Positions 10,747 to 21,130 of a stretch of 64,000 nucleotides of DNA are shown here, in pieces; position 1 is the first letter of the stretch, and every line of letters starts with the position of its first letter. The DNA is taken from contig NZ_CP085344.1 in the NCBI RefSeq assembly GCF_020618415.1, positions 1,697,001 through 1,761,000 of the forward strand, given 5' to 3'. The DNA is from Cupriavidus sp. MP-37. Its GTDB lineage: Bacteria; Pseudomonadota; Gammaproteobacteria; Burkholderiales; Burkholderiaceae. The notes beneath the pieces were generated by a model. It was not told where the DNA came from. It made no database searches and was given only the letters and a program-made list of their open reading frames with translations. The position numbers and the translations under genes were made by a program.

Positions 10747-12171
10747 ATGAGCAAACAATTCGACGTGCTGGTGATCGGCGCCGGCCCCGGCGGCTATATC
10801 GCCGCCATCCGTGCCGGCCAGCTGGGCCTGAACGTGGCCTGCTGCGAAGGCAATGCGTATGACGATCCCAAGGGCGAAGCCCGCCTGGGCGGCACCTGCC
10901 TGAACGTGGGCTGCATCCCCTCCAAGGCGCTGCTGGCGTCCTCGGAAGAGTTCGAGAACGTCCAGCACCACCTGGGCGACCACGGCATCACCGTCGGCGA
11001 CGTCAAGGTCGACGTGGCCAAGATGCTCAAGCGCAAGGACGATATCGTCGGCAAGATGACCAAGGGCATCGAGTTCCTGTTCCGCAAGAACAAGGTGACG
11101 CTGCTCAAGGGCTACGGCAAGTTCGTCGGCAAGAGCGCCGAGGGCTTCCAGGTCGAAATCGCCGGTGAAGTGGTGACCGCCAAGCAGGTCATCATCGCCA
11201 CCGGCTCGAAGGCCCGCCACCTGCCGGGCATCACCGTCGACAACGACCTGGTCAGCGATAACGAAGGCGCGCTCAAGTTCCCGTCGGTGCCGAAGAAGCT
11301 GGGCGTGATCGGCGCCGGCGTGATCGGCCTCGAGCTGGGCTCGGTGTGGCGCCGCCTGGGCGCCGACGTGACCGTGCTGGAAGCGCTGCCCGCCTTCCTG
11401 GGCGCCGCCGACGAAGGCGTGGCCAAGGAAGCGCAGAAACAGCTGACCAAGCAAGGCCTGAAGTTCAGCCTCGGCGTGAAGGTGGATGAAGTCACGACCG
11501 GCAAGAAGGGCGTGACCGTCAAGTACACCGACAAGGATGGCGCCGCCCAGACCCTGGAAGTTGACCGCCTGATCGTGTCGGTCGGCCGCGTGCCGAATAC
11601 CGACAACCTGGGCCTGGACGCAGTCGGCCTGGCGGTCGACCCGCGCGGCTTTATCGAGGTGGACGACCATTGCGCCACCAAGGTGCCGGGCCTGTGGGCC
11701 ATCGGCGACGTGGTGCGCGGCCCGATGCTGGCGCACAAGGCCGAGGACGAGGGCGTGGCCGTGGCCGAGCGCATCGCCGGCCAGAAGCCGCATATCGACT
11801 ACAACTGCATTCCGTGGGTGATCTACACCTTCCCGGAAATCGCATGGGTCGGCAAGACCGAAGCCCAGCTCAAGGCCGAAGGCCGCGAGTACAAGGCCGG
11901 CCAGTTCCCGTTCATGGCCAACGGCCGTGCGCTGGGCATGGGCCATGCCGACGGCTTCGTCAAGATGCTGGCGGATGCCAAGACCGACGAGATCCTGGGC
12001 GTGCATATCGTTGCCGCCAACGCCTCGGACCTGATCGCCGAAGCCGTGGTGGCGATGGAGTTCAAGGCCGCCAGCGAAGATATCGGCCGCGTCTGCCATC
12101 CGCACCCGTCGATGTCGGAAGTCATGCGCGAAGCCGCGCTGGCCGTCGACAAGCGCCAACTCAATATGTAA
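10747..12171 (+). CDS. lpdA: Dihydrolipoyl dehydrogenase (E3)
   Basis: 474-aa FAD flavoprotein that re-oxidises dihydrolipoamide on OdhB with NAD+. FAD-binding motif [13 protein letters not shown] at residues 8-20; redox disulfide in [18 protein letters not shown]-binding [16 protein letters not shown]; second FAD motif [20 protein letters not shown]; catalytic His-Glu block [13 protein letters not shown] near the C-terminus. All key residues are present. AACAAGGAATTTCC precedes the ATG. Third gene of the sucA operon. It is E3 of the 2-oxoglutarate complex by position and could be shared with other 2-oxoacid dehydrogenases. Confidence 0.97.
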   Translation: MSKQFDVLVIGAGPGGYIAAIRAGQLGLNVACCEGNAYDDPKGEARLGGTCLNVGCIPSKALLASSEEFENVQHHLGDHGITVGDVKVDVAKMLKRKDDIVGKMTKGIEFLFRKNKVTLLKGYGKFVGKSAEGFQVEIAGEVVTAKQVIIATGSKARHLPGITVDNDLVSDNEGALKFPSVPKKLGVIGAGVIGLELGSVWRRLGADVTVLEALPAFLGAADEGVAKEAQKQLTKQGLKFSLGVKVDEVTTGKKGVTVKYTDKDGAAQTLEVDRLIVSVGRVPNTDNLGLDAVGLAVDPRGFIEVDDHCATKVPGLWAIGDVVRGPMLAHKAEDEGVAVAERIAGQKPHIDYNCIPWVIYTFPEIAWVGKTEAQLKAEGREYKAGQFPFMANGRALGMGHADGFVKMLADAKTDEILGVHIVAANASDLIAEAVVAMEFKAASEDIGRVCHPHPSMSEVMREAALAVDKRQLNM

Positions 12172-12199
12172 GGCGCGTGTCCGCCGTTGCCTGAGTACC

Positions 12200-12228
12200 G
12201 GCGCGCCGTTCTGCGGCGCGCCGTTTTC
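12200..12228 (+). terminator. Terminator-like hairpin after lpdA
   Basis: GGCGCGCCG / CGGCGCGCC with loop TTCTG, followed by GTTTTC. Perfect 9-bp stem but a short T-run, so termination may be partial and allow read-through into zapE. Confidence 0.6.
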
Positions 12229-12259
12229 ACTTGCGGCGCGTGCCGTGTGAGCCCCTAGC

Positions 12260-13357
12260 ATGAACGTCACCGAGTACTACGAGAAGGAACTGAAGGAGCG
12301 CGGCTACCAGTCCGACGAGGCCCAGCTGCGCGCCGTGGCCCGGCTGCAGCAGTGCTACGACGAATGGGTCGCCTACAAGGGGCGCCGCAACAACGCGCTG
12401 AAAAAGCTGCTGGTGCGCCCCGACGTGCCGCAGGGCGTCTACATGTGGGGCGGGGTGGGGCGCGGCAAGTCGTTCCTGATGGACAGCTTCTATACCTGCG
12501 TGCCGGTGGTGCGCAAAACGCGGCTGCATTTCCATGAATTCATGCGCGAGGTGCACCGCCAGCTGGAAGAACTGCGCGGCCGTCCCGACCCGCTGGACGA
12601 GTTGGCGAAGCGCATCGCGCGCCGTTTCCGCCTGATCTGCTTCGATGAATTCCATGTCAGCGACGTCGCCGACGCGATGATCCTGCATCGCCTGCTGCAG
12701 CAGCTGTTCGACAACGGCGTGCAGTTCGTGATGACCTCCAACTACCGCCCGGACCTGCTGTACCCGGACGGCCTGCACCGCGACCGCGTGCTGCCCGCCA
12801 TCGCGCTGCTGCAGCAGAAGCTGGACGTGCTCAATGTCGATGCCGGCATCGATTACCGCAAGCGCGCGCTGGAGCAGGTGCAGGCCTACCACACCCCGCT
12901 CGGCGCCAAGGCCAACTCGGCGCTGCGGGATGCGTTCACTTCCATTGCCGGCGTCGCCGACGAGTCGCCGCTGCTGCATATCGAGCACCGCGAGCTGCGC
13001 GCGCTGCGCAAGGCCAACGGGGTGGTGTGGTTCGACTTTGCCACGCTGTGCGGCGGTCCGCGCTCGCAGAACGACTACCTGGAACTGGCCTCGCAGTTCC
13101 ATACGGTGATCCTGTCCGACGTGCCGCGCATGACACCGCGCATGTCGTCCGAGGCACGCCGCTTCACCTGGCTGATCGACGTCTTCTACGACCACAAGGT
13201 CAAGCTGCTGATGTCGGCGGAAGTGCCCGCCGACGAACTCTATACCGAAGGCCAGATGGCCAACGAATTCCATCGCACCGTATCCCGCATCATCGAGATG
13301 CAGTCGCGCGAGTACCTGGAATCCGAGCGCCGCACCATGGATACGACGCTTACCTGA
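12260..13357 (+). CDS. zapE: AFG1-family ATPase ZapE
   Basis: 365-aa P-loop ATPase of the AFG1/ZapE family. Walker A is GGVGRGKS (about 66-73) and Walker B is ICFDEFHVSDVADAMIL (about 129-145). Arginine-rich sensor region SNYRPDLLYPDGLHR is typical. In E. coli ZapE is a division-ring-associated ATPase needed in low oxygen and at high temperature; in eukaryotes AFG1 acts in cytochrome oxidase quality control. Its position between the TCA dehydrogenase and the cbb3 oxidase cluster is compatible with either, but the local role is inferred. Follows lpdA by 88 bp. Confidence 0.92.
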   Translation: MNVTEYYEKELKERGYQSDEAQLRAVARLQQCYDEWVAYKGRRNNALKKLLVRPDVPQGVYMWGGVGRGKSFLMDSFYTCVPVVRKTRLHFHEFMREVHRQLEELRGRPDPLDELAKRIARRFRLICFDEFHVSDVADAMILHRLLQQLFDNGVQFVMTSNYRPDLLYPDGLHRDRVLPAIALLQQKLDVLNVDAGIDYRKRALEQVQAYHTPLGAKANSALRDAFTSIAGVADESPLLHIEHRELRALRKANGVVWFDFATLCGGPRSQNDYLELASQFHTVILSDVPRMTPRMSSEARRFTWLIDVFYDHKVKLLMSAEVPADELYTEGQMANEFHRTVSRIIEMQSREYLESERRTMDTTLT

Positions 13358-13396
13358 GCGGTGTTTCAGGCCCGGCGCGACGATAGCCGGGCCGCC

Positions 13397-13410
13397 TTGA
13401 TCTATATCAA
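13397..13410 (+). promoter_or_regulatory. FNR box upstream of ccoI
   Basis: TTGAT-CTAT-ATCAA, a perfect match to the FNR/ANR consensus TTGAT-N4-ATCAA, 52 bp before the ccoI start. An fnr gene with intact oxygen-sensing cysteines lies 8 kb away, so anaerobic or microaerobic activation of ccoI is expected. Confidence 0.85.
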
Positions 13411-13461
13411 GCTGGAATCGGGGGGCGGCCTATATCCTCGACTGGGTAAAAAAAGCATCCC

Positions 13462-16053
13462 ATGTCGCCGCCCCCAGCCACCAGTCCCTCCGCCAGTATG
13501 CTGGCGCCATTTCCGCCAACCATCGGGCGCAATGGCGCCGAGACGGCTGCGCGCGACGCCACCGCAGCGCTGGCCTGCTTTCATTGCGGTTTGCCGGTAA
13601 CCGATGCCGAGCCGCTCGCCGCGGACCTGGACGGCAGCCGCCGCGTGTTCTGCTGCGGCGGCTGCCAGGCCCTGGCGCAGACCCTCCATGCCGCCGGCTT
13701 TGCCCACCTGTACGGCGATGAAGCCCGCTTCGCCCGCCCCATCGACGACGACGCCCGGCGCGAAGCCGAGCCGATCTGGGCCGCCTACGATGCCCCGGAA
13801 CTGCGCGCGCAGTTTGTCCGCCCGCTCGACGGCGGGCGCGCCGAGATCACGCTGGCTCCCGAGAACATCCGCTGCGCCGCCTGCGCCTGGCTGATCGAAC
13901 AGCATCTGTCCCGCCAGCCGGGGGTGGAGTCCGCGGTCGCCAACGTCGCCACGCGGCGGGTGGTGGTGCGCTGGCGCGACGGTGCCCAGACCGTGTCGGG
14001 GCTGCTGGCCGCGCTGGCCGGCATCGGCTACATGGCCTGGCCCTTCGAAGTCTCGCGCACCGACCAGCAGGACCGCCGCGCGCGCCGCGGCTTGCTGATG
14101 CGCATGGCGGTGGCCATGCTCGGCATGATGCAGGTGATGATGTACGCGTGGCCGATCTACACCCACGAGGCCACCATCGATCCCGGCCAGCTGCAGCTGA
14201 TGCGCTGGGCCAGCTTCGCGCTGACCTTGCCGGTGGTGTGCTATGCCGCCTCGCCGATCTTCGCCGGGGCCTGGCGCAGCCTGCGCCAGCGCCATATGGG
14301 CATGGACGTGCCGGTGGCGATCGGCGTTGCCGCCGGTTTTGCCGCCAGTGCGCTGGCCACGGTGCGCGGCGTGGGCGAGGTCTATTTCGATTCGGTGACG
14401 ATGTTCGTCGCCTTCCTGCTGCTGGCCCGCTACCTGGAACTGCGCGTGCGCCAGGCCTCGCGCAGCGGCGCCGAAATGCTGGCGCGCCAGTTGCCTGCCA
14501 CATGCGAGCGGCTCTCCGCGGCCGGCGCGGCGGGCGAGCGTATCCCGGTCGCGCGCCTGCGCGCGGGCGACCTGATCCGCGTCAAGGCGGGCGAGATCGT
14601 CCCCGCGGACGGCGCAGTGACTTCGGGCACCAGCGAACTCGATGAGTCCATGCTGACCGGCGAAAGCCGCCCGGTGCGCCGCTGCGCCGGCGACACCGTG
14701 CTGGCCGGCAGCTTCAATACCGCCAGCCCGCTGGAACTGCGCGTGACCCGCGTCGGCGCCGGCACGCGCCTGGCCGAGATCGTCGCGGTGCTGGACCGCG
14801 CGCTGGCCGAAAAGCCGCGCCTGGCGACGCTGGCCGACCGCGTGGCCGGCTGGTTCGTGGCGACGCTGCTGGCGCTGGCGGCACTGACCGGCGTGGTCTG
14901 GGGCCTCTGGATCGATCCGTCGCGGGCCTTGCTGGTGACGATCGCGGTGCTGGTGGTCAGTTGCCCGTGCGCGTTGTCGCTGGCCACGCCCGCGGCGCTG
15001 GCCGCGGCCGGCGCCGCGCTGTCGCGGCGTGGCGTGCTACTGGCGCGCGGCCACGCGCTGGAAACCCTCGCGCGCGTCACCGACGTGGTGCTCGACAAGA
15101 CCGGCACGCTGACCGAGGGCCGCTTCGCGGTGGCGGCGGTCGAGCCGCTCGGTGAAGCCGATTCCGCCAGATGCCTTTCCCTGGCCGCGGCGATGGAGCG
15201 CGGCGGCGAGCATCCGATCGCACGCGCGCTGGTGGCGGCGGCGCCGGATCCAGCCGGCCTGCCGCTGCAGGTCAGCGACATGCGCAACGTGCCCGGCCAC
15301 GGCCTCGAGGCGGTGGTCGCGGGCCGCCGCCTGCGCCTCGGCCGTGCCGATTTTGTCCTTGCGCTGGGCGGCTCCGGCCAACCTGCGCCGGCCGCTGCCG
15401 ACAACCCGATGCATCCCGGCGCCACGGTGGTCTGGCTCGGCGCCGAGACCGGCCCGCTGGCGCGCTTTGTCCTGGCCGATGTCGAGCGCCAGGAAACCCC
15501 GGCGCTGCTGGCGCGCCTGCGCGAACTGGGCGTGCGCTGCCATCTGGTATCCGGCGACAACGAGGCGGCGGTGCACTGGTGGGCCGCGCACTTCGGCATC
15601 GGGTGCATGGCCGGCGAAGTCACGCCAGAAGGCAAGCGCGACTACGTGGCGCGGTTGCAGCAGGGCGGGGCCGTGGTGCTGGCGGTCGGCGACGGCATCA
15701 ATGACGCGCCGGTGCTGGCGCAGGCGCAGGTGTCGATTGCCATCGGCAGCGGCGCGCCGCTGGCGCAGGCCGGCGCGGACGCGGTGCTGACGCACGGCGG
15801 CGTGGCCGAGATCGCAACGGCGCTGGCGGTGTCGCGCCAGACGCGCCGGGTGGTGCGCCAGAACCTGGGCTGGGCCTTTTTCTACAACGTGGTCGCCATT
15901 CCGCTGGCGGCGACGGGGCTGGTGACGGCCTGGATGGCCGGCATCGGCATGTCGCTGTCGTCGCTGCTGGTGGTCGCCAATGCCTGGCGCCTGCTGCGCG
16001 CCGGCAAGCCGCGGCGCACGACGCGGCGCACCTCGCGGCATAACGGAGCCTGA
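13462..16053 (+). CDS. ccoI: Copper-exporting P-type ATPase for cbb3 oxidase assembly (CcoI/FixI)
   Basis: 863-aa P1B-type ATPase that supplies copper for the CuB centre of cbb3 oxidase. An N-terminal metal region has CFHC (39-42) and CCGGC clusters, followed by an HMA domain with CAAC. The transmembrane metal site is CPC (501-503), the phosphorylation motif DKTGT is near 545, and the hinge is GDGINDAPVL. Several membrane spans surround these. The extra N-terminal cysteine domain distinguishes FixI/CcoI from CopA. Start ATG 13462. Preceded by a perfect FNR box and followed by ccoS two bases later. Confidence 0.95.
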   Translation: MSPPPATSPSASMLAPFPPTIGRNGAETAARDATAALACFHCGLPVTDAEPLAADLDGSRRVFCCGGCQALAQTLHAAGFAHLYGDEARFARPIDDDARREAEPIWAAYDAPELRAQFVRPLDGGRAEITLAPENIRCAACAWLIEQHLSRQPGVESAVANVATRRVVVRWRDGAQTVSGLLAALAGIGYMAWPFEVSRTDQQDRRARRGLLMRMAVAMLGMMQVMMYAWPIYTHEATIDPGQLQLMRWASFALTLPVVCYAASPIFAGAWRSLRQRHMGMDVPVAIGVAAGFAASALATVRGVGEVYFDSVTMFVAFLLLARYLELRVRQASRSGAEMLARQLPATCERLSAAGAAGERIPVARLRAGDLIRVKAGEIVPADGAVTSGTSELDESMLTGESRPVRRCAGDTVLAGSFNTASPLELRVTRVGAGTRLAEIVAVLDRALAEKPRLATLADRVAGWFVATLLALAALTGVVWGLWIDPSRALLVTIAVLVVSCPCALSLATPAALAAAGAALSRRGVLLARGHALETLARVTDVVLDKTGTLTEGRFAVAAVEPLGEADSARCLSLAAAMERGGEHPIARALVAAAPDPAGLPLQVSDMRNVPGHGLEAVVAGRRLRLGRADFVLALGGSGQPAPAAADNPMHPGATVVWLGAETGPLARFVLADVERQETPALLARLRELGVRCHLVSGDNEAAVHWWAAHFGIGCMAGEVTPEGKRDYVARLQQGGAVVLAVGDGINDAPVLAQAQVSIAIGSGAPLAQAGADAVLTHGGVAEIATALAVSRQTRRVVRQNLGWAFFYNVVAIPLAATGLVTAWMAGIGMSLSSLLVVANAWRLLRAGKPRRTTRRTSRHNGA

Positions 16054-16055
16054 CG

Positions 16056-16202
16056 ATGGAAACGCTTTACCTGCTGGTGCCGATGAGCCTGGTGCTCGTG
16101 GTCGTCATCGCGGGCGCGCTGTGGTGGGCGCTTCATGCCGGGCAGTACGACGACCTGGACCGGCCTGCCGAATCGATCCTGCTGGACAACGACAAGCCGT
16201 GA
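16056..16202 (+). CDS. ccoS: cbb3-type cytochrome oxidase assembly protein CcoS
   Basis: 48-aa protein with one N-terminal membrane helix (METLYLLVPMSLVLVVVIAG) and the CcoS signature ALWWALHAGQYDDLDRPA. CcoS is needed for cofactor insertion into cbb3 oxidase. It starts two bases after the ccoI stop, a coupling typical of ccoIS pairs. Confidence 0.93.
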   Translation: METLYLLVPMSLVLVVVIAGALWWALHAGQYDDLDRPAESILLDNDKP

Positions 16203-16264
16203 GCCCGCAGCGCGGGCCTCGGACCGGAGCCGCGCGCGCAGGTTCAAGGCGCGCCCGGAGCGGC

Positions 16265-16278
16265 TTGATGAAGATCAA
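16265..16278 (+). promoter_or_regulatory. FNR box upstream of ccoN
   Basis: TTGAT-GAAG-ATCAA, perfect FNR consensus, 76 bp before ccoN. With an activator at about -41.5 the start site would fall near 16313, where the sequence is AT-rich. This is the expected microaerobic control point of ccoNOQP. Confidence 0.88.
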
Positions 16279-16353
16279 CGCACCCGTGGCATGGTTTTTC
16301 TAAAGTCACACTGTCAGTAGGTTTTTTATTTTCTCTAAGCTTTGGGGGTCTGA

Positions 16354-17802
16354 ATGGATGTCACTGCCGCGTCTTCACGCGTCGACACCTTCAATTACGG
16401 CGTCGTAAGACAGTTCGCTGTCATGACGGTAGTCTGGGGGATCGTCGGCATGGCCGTCGGCGTGCTGCTGGCAGCACAGTTGATCTGGCCCGAACTCAAT
16501 TTCAATACACCGTGGCTGTCGTTCGGCCGGCTGCGTCCGCTGCATACCAACGCGGTGATCTTCGCCTTCGGCGGCAGCGCGCTGTTTGCCACCTCCTACT
16601 ACGTGGTCCAGCGCACCTGCCAGGCGCGCCTGTTCTGCGGCCCGCTGGCCGCGTTCACGTTCTGGGGCTGGCAACTGGTCATCGTCGCGGCCGCCATCAC
16701 GCTGCCGCTGGGCATCACCAGCTCCAAGGAATACGCCGAACTCGAATGGCCCATCGACCTGCTGATCACCGCGGTCTGGGTGGCCTACGCCATCGTCTTC
16801 TTCGGCACCATCGTCAAGCGCAAGACCCGGCATATCTACGTCGCCAACTGGTTCTTCGGCGCTTACATCCTCACCATCGCGCTGCTGCACATCGTCAACA
16901 ACATCGAGATGCCGGTGTCGCTGTGGAAGTCCTACTCGGCCTATGCCGGCGTGCAGGACGCGATGATCCAGTGGTGGTACGGCCATAACGCCGTCGGCTT
17001 CTTCCTGACCACCAGCTTCCTGGGGATGATGTACTACTTCATTCCCAAACAGGCCGAGCGCCCGATCTTCTCCTACCGCCTGTCCATCGTCCACTTCTGG
17101 GCGCTGAACTTCACCTACATGTGGGCCGGCCCCCACCACCTGCAGTACACCGCGCTGCCGGACTGGGCGCAGTCGCTCGGCATGGTGTTCTCGCTGATCC
17201 TGCTGGCACCCTCCTGGGGCGGCATGATCAACGGCATCATGACGCTGTCGGGCGCCTGGCACAAGCTGCGCACCGACCCGATCCTGAAATTCCTGGTGGT
17301 GGCGCTGTCGTTCTACGGCATGTCGACGTTCGAGGGCTCGATGATGTCGATCAAGACCGTCAACGCGCTGTCGCACTACACCGACTGGACCATCGGCCAC
17401 GTGCACTCGGGCGCGCTGGGCTGGGTCGCCATGATCTCCATCGGTTCGCTGTACTACCTGATCCCGCGGCTGTTCGGCGAAAAGCAGATGTACAGCATGC
17501 GCCTGATCGAGTGGCACTTCTGGATCGCGACCATCGGCGTGGTGCTGTATATCGCCTCGATGTGGATCGCGGGTGTGATGGAGGGCCTGATGTGGCGCGC
17601 CACGCAGCCTGACGGCACGCTGACCTACGCCTTCGTCGAAGCGGTCAAGGCCAAGTACCCGTTCTATCTGATTCGCCTGCTGGGTGGCATGTGCTTCCTG
17701 TCCGGCATGCTGCTGATGGCCTACAACATCGCCAAGACCATTGCCGGCAAGCCCGCCGTGGATGCGCCGATTCCGGCCAGCATCGCCGCCTCTGCCCACT
17801 GA
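16354..17802 (+). CDS. ccoN: cbb3-type cytochrome c oxidase subunit I
   Basis: 482-aa catalytic heme-copper oxidase subunit of class C with about 12 membrane helices. It contains the low-spin heme ligand region [15 protein letters not shown], the CuB/heme ligand segments [11 protein letters not shown] and [13 protein letters not shown], and the C-terminal [10 protein letters not shown] block with the other conserved histidines. It reduces oxygen to water with high affinity. It is preceded by an FNR box and an AT-rich stretch, and followed by ccoO after 18 bp. Confidence 0.96.
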   Translation: MDVTAASSRVDTFNYGVVRQFAVMTVVWGIVGMAVGVLLAAQLIWPELNFNTPWLSFGRLRPLHTNAVIFAFGGSALFATSYYVVQRTCQARLFCGPLAAFTFWGWQLVIVAAAITLPLGITSSKEYAELEWPIDLLITAVWVAYAIVFFGTIVKRKTRHIYVANWFFGAYILTIALLHIVNNIEMPVSLWKSYSAYAGVQDAMIQWWYGHNAVGFFLTTSFLGMMYYFIPKQAERPIFSYRLSIVHFWALNFTYMWAGPHHLQYTALPDWAQSLGMVFSLILLAPSWGGMINGIMTLSGAWHKLRTDPILKFLVVALSFYGMSTFEGSMMSIKTVNALSHYTDWTIGHVHSGALGWVAMISIGSLYYLIPRLFGEKQMYSMRLIEWHFWIATIGVVLYIASMWIAGVMEGLMWRATQPDGTLTYAFVEAVKAKYPFYLIRLLGGMCFLSGMLLMAYNIAKTIAGKPAVDAPIPASIAASAH

Positions 17803-17820
17803 TCAATCCAGGATAGAAAG

Positions 17821-18480
17821 ATGTCCGACAAACAACGCTTCTTTTCGCACGAAACGCTGGAGAAGAACATCGGCTGGCTGATCATCTGCACGATCCTCGT
17901 GGTCAGCATCGCAGGTCTGGTCCAGATCGTGCCGCTGTTCTTCCAGCACTCCACCACCGAGCCGGATCCTGGCATCACGCCGTATTCGCCGCTGCGGCTG
18001 ATGGGACGCGATATCTATATCCGCGAAGGCTGCGTCGGCTGCCACTCGCAGCAGGTGCGTACGCTGCAGGCCGAGACCGAGCGCTACGGCCATTACTCCA
18101 CCGCTGGCGAATCGGTCTACGACCATCCGTTCCTGTGGGGCTCCAAGCGCACCGGCCCCGATCTGGCGCGCGTGGGCGGACGCTACTCCGACGACTGGCA
18201 GCGCATTCACCTGCGCAACCCGCGCGACGTGGTGCCGGAATCGGTGATGCCGTCGTACCCGTGGCTGGAGCAGGCCGAGTTGCCCACCAACGATATCCAG
18301 GCGCGCATGCGGGCGCTGGTCAGGCTGGGCGTGCCGTACTCCGACGCCGAGATCGCGAAGGCGCCGGAAGAGCTGAAGGGCAAGACCGAAGAAGACGCGC
18401 TGGTCGCCTACCTGCAGGGCCTCGGCACCAACCGCCGCAACGTGCGGGTCGATGCCGCCGCCGCGGCACCGAAGGAGTAA
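17821..18480 (+). CDS. ccoO: cbb3-type cytochrome c oxidase subunit II (monoheme cytochrome c)
   Basis: 219-aa membrane-anchored cytochrome c. An N-terminal helix (about 17-40) is followed by the heme motif CVGCH (71-75) and the conserved stretch [14 protein letters not shown]. Met ligand region is [11 protein letters not shown]. It relays electrons from CcoP to CcoN. Stop is three bases before ccoQ. Confidence 0.96.
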   Translation: MSDKQRFFSHETLEKNIGWLIICTILVVSIAGLVQIVPLFFQHSTTEPDPGITPYSPLRLMGRDIYIREGCVGCHSQQVRTLQAETERYGHYSTAGESVYDHPFLWGSKRTGPDLARVGGRYSDDWQRIHLRNPRDVVPESVMPSYPWLEQAELPTNDIQARMRALVRLGVPYSDAEIAKAPEELKGKTEEDALVAYLQGLGTNRRNVRVDAAAAAPKE

Positions 18481-18483
18481 GCC

Positions 18484-18645
18484 ATGGCCATGATCACCGC
18501 GATTGCGACCGTCGTGTCCATGGTCGTCTTCCTCGGCATCTGCTGGTGGGCCTGGTCCGCCGGCCGCCAGGCCGCCAACCGCGAATCCGCCATGCTGCCG
18601 TTCGCGCTGCCTGACGAAACTACGACAACGAGCCGGAACACCTAG
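18484..18645 (+). CDS. ccoQ: cbb3-type cytochrome c oxidase small subunit CcoQ
   Basis: 53-aa single-helix protein (MAMITAIATVVSMVVFLGIC) followed by the CcoQ-like WWAWSAGRQAANRES. CcoQ stabilises the oxidase complex. It lies between ccoO (3 bp) and ccoP (2 bp). Confidence 0.9.
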   Translation: MAMITAIATVVSMVVFLGICWWAWSAGRQAANRESAMLPFALPDETTTTSRNT

Positions 18646-18647
18646 CC

Positions 18648-19565
18648 ATGAGCGATTTCATTTCCGATTTCTGGAGTTACTACATTGCCGCCATCGCGCT
18701 CATCGGCATCGTCTGGTGCGTGTGGCTGCTGTTCTCCCAACGCAAGATCACCAAGACCCCTGGCGGCACTGAAGATACCGGCCATGTCTGGGACGGCGAC
18801 CTGCGCGAACTGAACAACCCGCTGCCGCGCTGGTGGATGTGGATGTTCCTGCTGGCCTGCATTTTCGGACTGGCCTATCTCGTGCTGTATCCGGGCCTGG
18901 GCTCGTACGCCGGCGTGCTGAAGTTCTCCACGCAGGGCGAACTCGCCGCGCACCGCGCGGCGCAGGAGCGCATGCAGAACGAGATCTATGCCAGGTACCT
19001 GAAGATGGACGTCAAGCAGGTCGCGGCGGACCCGCAGGCGCGCGAGATCGGCCAGCGCCTGTTCCTGAACTACTGTGCGCAGTGCCATGGCTCGGACGCG
19101 CGCGGCAGCCGGGGCTTCCCCAACCTGACCGATCACGACTGGTTGTACGGCGGCGAGCCCGAGACCATCAGCCAGACCATCACCAAGGGCCGCAACGGCG
19201 TGATGCCGCCGTTTGGCGCGGTCATCGATGCCAAGCAGGCGGGCGACGTGGCGCAGTATGTGCGTTCGCTGTCCGGGCTGTCGTCGGATCCGATCCGCGT
19301 ATCGCGGGGCGAAGGCCCGTTCAAGACCACCTGCGTCGCTTGCCACGGCGCCGGCGGCAAGGGCAACCAGGCCCTCGGTGCACCGAACCTGTCGGACAAC
19401 GTCTGGCTCTATGGCAGCTCGGAAGCCAGCATCGTCGACGCCATCCTGAAAGGCCACAACAACCATATGCCGGCACACGAGGAAATCCTGACGCCCGAAC
19501 GCATCCGCATGCTGACGGCCTATGTGTGGGGGCTGTCCAATACGGGAGGCGGAGCCGGGCAATGA
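18648..19565 (+). CDS. ccoP: cbb3-type cytochrome c oxidase subunit III (diheme cytochrome c)
   Basis: 305-aa subunit with two N-terminal helices (about 10-29 and 62-82) and two cytochrome c domains with heme motifs CAQCH (143-147) and CVACH (229-233). Methionine ligands lie in GVMPPFG and NNHMPAHEE. The WVWDGDLRELNNPLPRWW-type loop between helices (here HVWDGDLRELNNPLPRWW) is a CcoP hallmark. It accepts electrons from soluble or bc1-linked cytochrome c. Confidence 0.96.
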   Translation: MSDFISDFWSYYIAAIALIGIVWCVWLLFSQRKITKTPGGTEDTGHVWDGDLRELNNPLPRWWMWMFLLACIFGLAYLVLYPGLGSYAGVLKFSTQGELAAHRAAQERMQNEIYARYLKMDVKQVAADPQAREIGQRLFLNYCAQCHGSDARGSRGFPNLTDHDWLYGGEPETISQTITKGRNGVMPPFGAVIDAKQAGDVAQYVRSLSGLSSDPIRVSRGEGPFKTTCVACHGAGGKGNQALGAPNLSDNVWLYGSSEASIVDAILKGHNNHMPAHEEILTPERIRMLTAYVWGLSNTGGGAGQ

Positions 19566-19614
19566 TCGACGACTCATCTGAGCGAGCGCTCGTGGCTCGC
19601 GGGAGAACGCGCCC

Positions 19615-21087
19615 ATGAACGCGCCCGGGACCGAAGAAGTGGCCCGGGCGGCCGACCTGCAACGGTCGGCCGCTGCGCCGGGCGAGACCTCGGAGGAAAC
19701 CCTTTACGAGGTCCGCCGCAAAATCTATCCCCGCTCAGTGAAGGGCGCGTTCTCCAGCTGGCGGGTGTGGTTGGTGATCCTGACCCAGCTGATCTACTAC
19801 GGCACGCCCTGGCTCCAGTGGAATGGACGCCAGGCCGTGCTGTTTGACCTTGGCGAGCGCAAGTTCTATATCTTCGGGCTGGTGCTGTGGCCGCAGGATG
19901 TCATCTACCTGGCCGTGCTGCTAGTGATCTCCGCACTGGCGCTGTTCCTGTTCACGGCGATCGCGGGGCGGCTGTTCTGCGGCTACGCCTGCCCGCAAAC
20001 GGTCTACACCGAGATCTTCATGTGGATCGAGCGGCGGGTCGAAGGCGACCGCATCGCCCGCATCCGCCTCGACGGGGATCCGTGGAGCCTGCGCAAATTC
20101 CGCATCAAGGCCACCAAGCACCTTCTGTGGGTGCTGATCGCACTCTGGACCGGCTTTACGTTCATCGGCTACTTTGCGCCGATCCGCGAACTGGGTGGCG
20201 AGGTGCTGGCGCTGTCGCTGGGCCCGTGGCAGGCGTTCTGGATGCTGTTCTATGCGTTTGCCACGTGGGGCAACGCCGGCTTCATGCGCGAGCAGGTGTG
20301 CAAGTACATGTGCCCCTACGCGCGTTTCCAGAGCGTGATGGTGGACCGCGACACCTATGTCGTGACCTATGACGTCGGCCGCGGCGAGCCGCGCGGCAGC
20401 CGCTCGCGCAAGACCGATCATCACCAGGCCGGGCTGGGCGATTGCGTCAACTGCAGCATCTGCGTGCAGGTGTGCCCGACCGGCATCGACATCCGCGATG
20501 GCCTGCAGTATGAGTGCATCGGCTGCGGCGCCTGCATCGACGCCTGCAACCAGGTCATGGACAAGATGGACTACCCGCGCGGGCTGATCCGGTACACCTC
20601 GGAAAACGCAATGCGCAAGGGCCTGTCCGCCGCGGCATCGCGCAAGCGCCTGCTGCGTCCGCGCGTCATCATCTACTCGGTGATCTGGGTGGCGCTGCTG
20701 GCTGGCTTCATGGCGTCGATCATGCTGCGCACGCCGCTGAAGGTAGACATCATCCGCGATCGCGGTGCGCTGGGCCGCGAGGTGGAAGGGCGCTGGATCG
20801 AGAACGTCTATCGGCTGCAACTGATCAACACCACGGAAGCGCCGATGCAGATCCGCGTGCGCGCCGACAGCGATGAACTGAAGGACCTGACGGTCGAATA
20901 CGACAAGCAGGCCGAAGCGCTGGCGCCGACGTCCAACCGGCTGCTGCCGATCCGCATCCGCGTTCCCATCGAGGCCGCCAGGCAAGGCACGCACAAGATC
21001 AACGTAACGGTAACGAGCGAAGGCACGGAGCAGGGGCATGCCGAAATCCGGCAATCCACCAGCTTTATCGTGCCGCGCGATTTGTGA
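19615..21087 (+). CDS. ccoG: Cytochrome c oxidase accessory protein CcoG (FixG)
   Basis: 490-aa membrane ferredoxin-like protein. The cytosolic loop carries two [4Fe-4S] motifs, CVNCSICVQVCPTGID and CIGCGACIDACNQVMD, and a further Cys-rich segment CGYACPQTVYTEIF occurs in the membrane part. The C-terminal periplasmic domain is Ig-like. CcoG reduces Cu(II) for oxidase maturation. It follows ccoP by 49 bp. The start ATG 19615 is preceded by a GGGAGAA ribosome site. Confidence 0.95.
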   Translation: MNAPGTEEVARAADLQRSAAAPGETSEETLYEVRRKIYPRSVKGAFSSWRVWLVILTQLIYYGTPWLQWNGRQAVLFDLGERKFYIFGLVLWPQDVIYLAVLLVISALALFLFTAIAGRLFCGYACPQTVYTEIFMWIERRVEGDRIARIRLDGDPWSLRKFRIKATKHLLWVLIALWTGFTFIGYFAPIRELGGEVLALSLGPWQAFWMLFYAFATWGNAGFMREQVCKYMCPYARFQSVMVDRDTYVVTYDVGRGEPRGSRSRKTDHHQAGLGDCVNCSICVQVCPTGIDIRDGLQYECIGCGACIDACNQVMDKMDYPRGLIRYTSENAMRKGLSAAASRKRLLRPRVIIYSVIWVALLAGFMASIMLRTPLKVDIIRDRGALGREVEGRWIENVYRLQLINTTEAPMQIRVRADSDELKDLTVEYDKQAEALAPTSNRLLPIRIRVPIEAARQGTHKINVTVTSEGTEQGHAEIRQSTSFIVPRDL

Positions 21088-21130
21088 AGCTAGGCGACAC
21101 TGGCGTAGTCGCCAGGAACAAGGGGGCAAG

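Noticed and set aside
9358..12270. A 970-codon open frame opposite odhB and lpdA
   Set aside because: Same cause: antisense to two clear enzymes, His/Gly/Ala repeats only.
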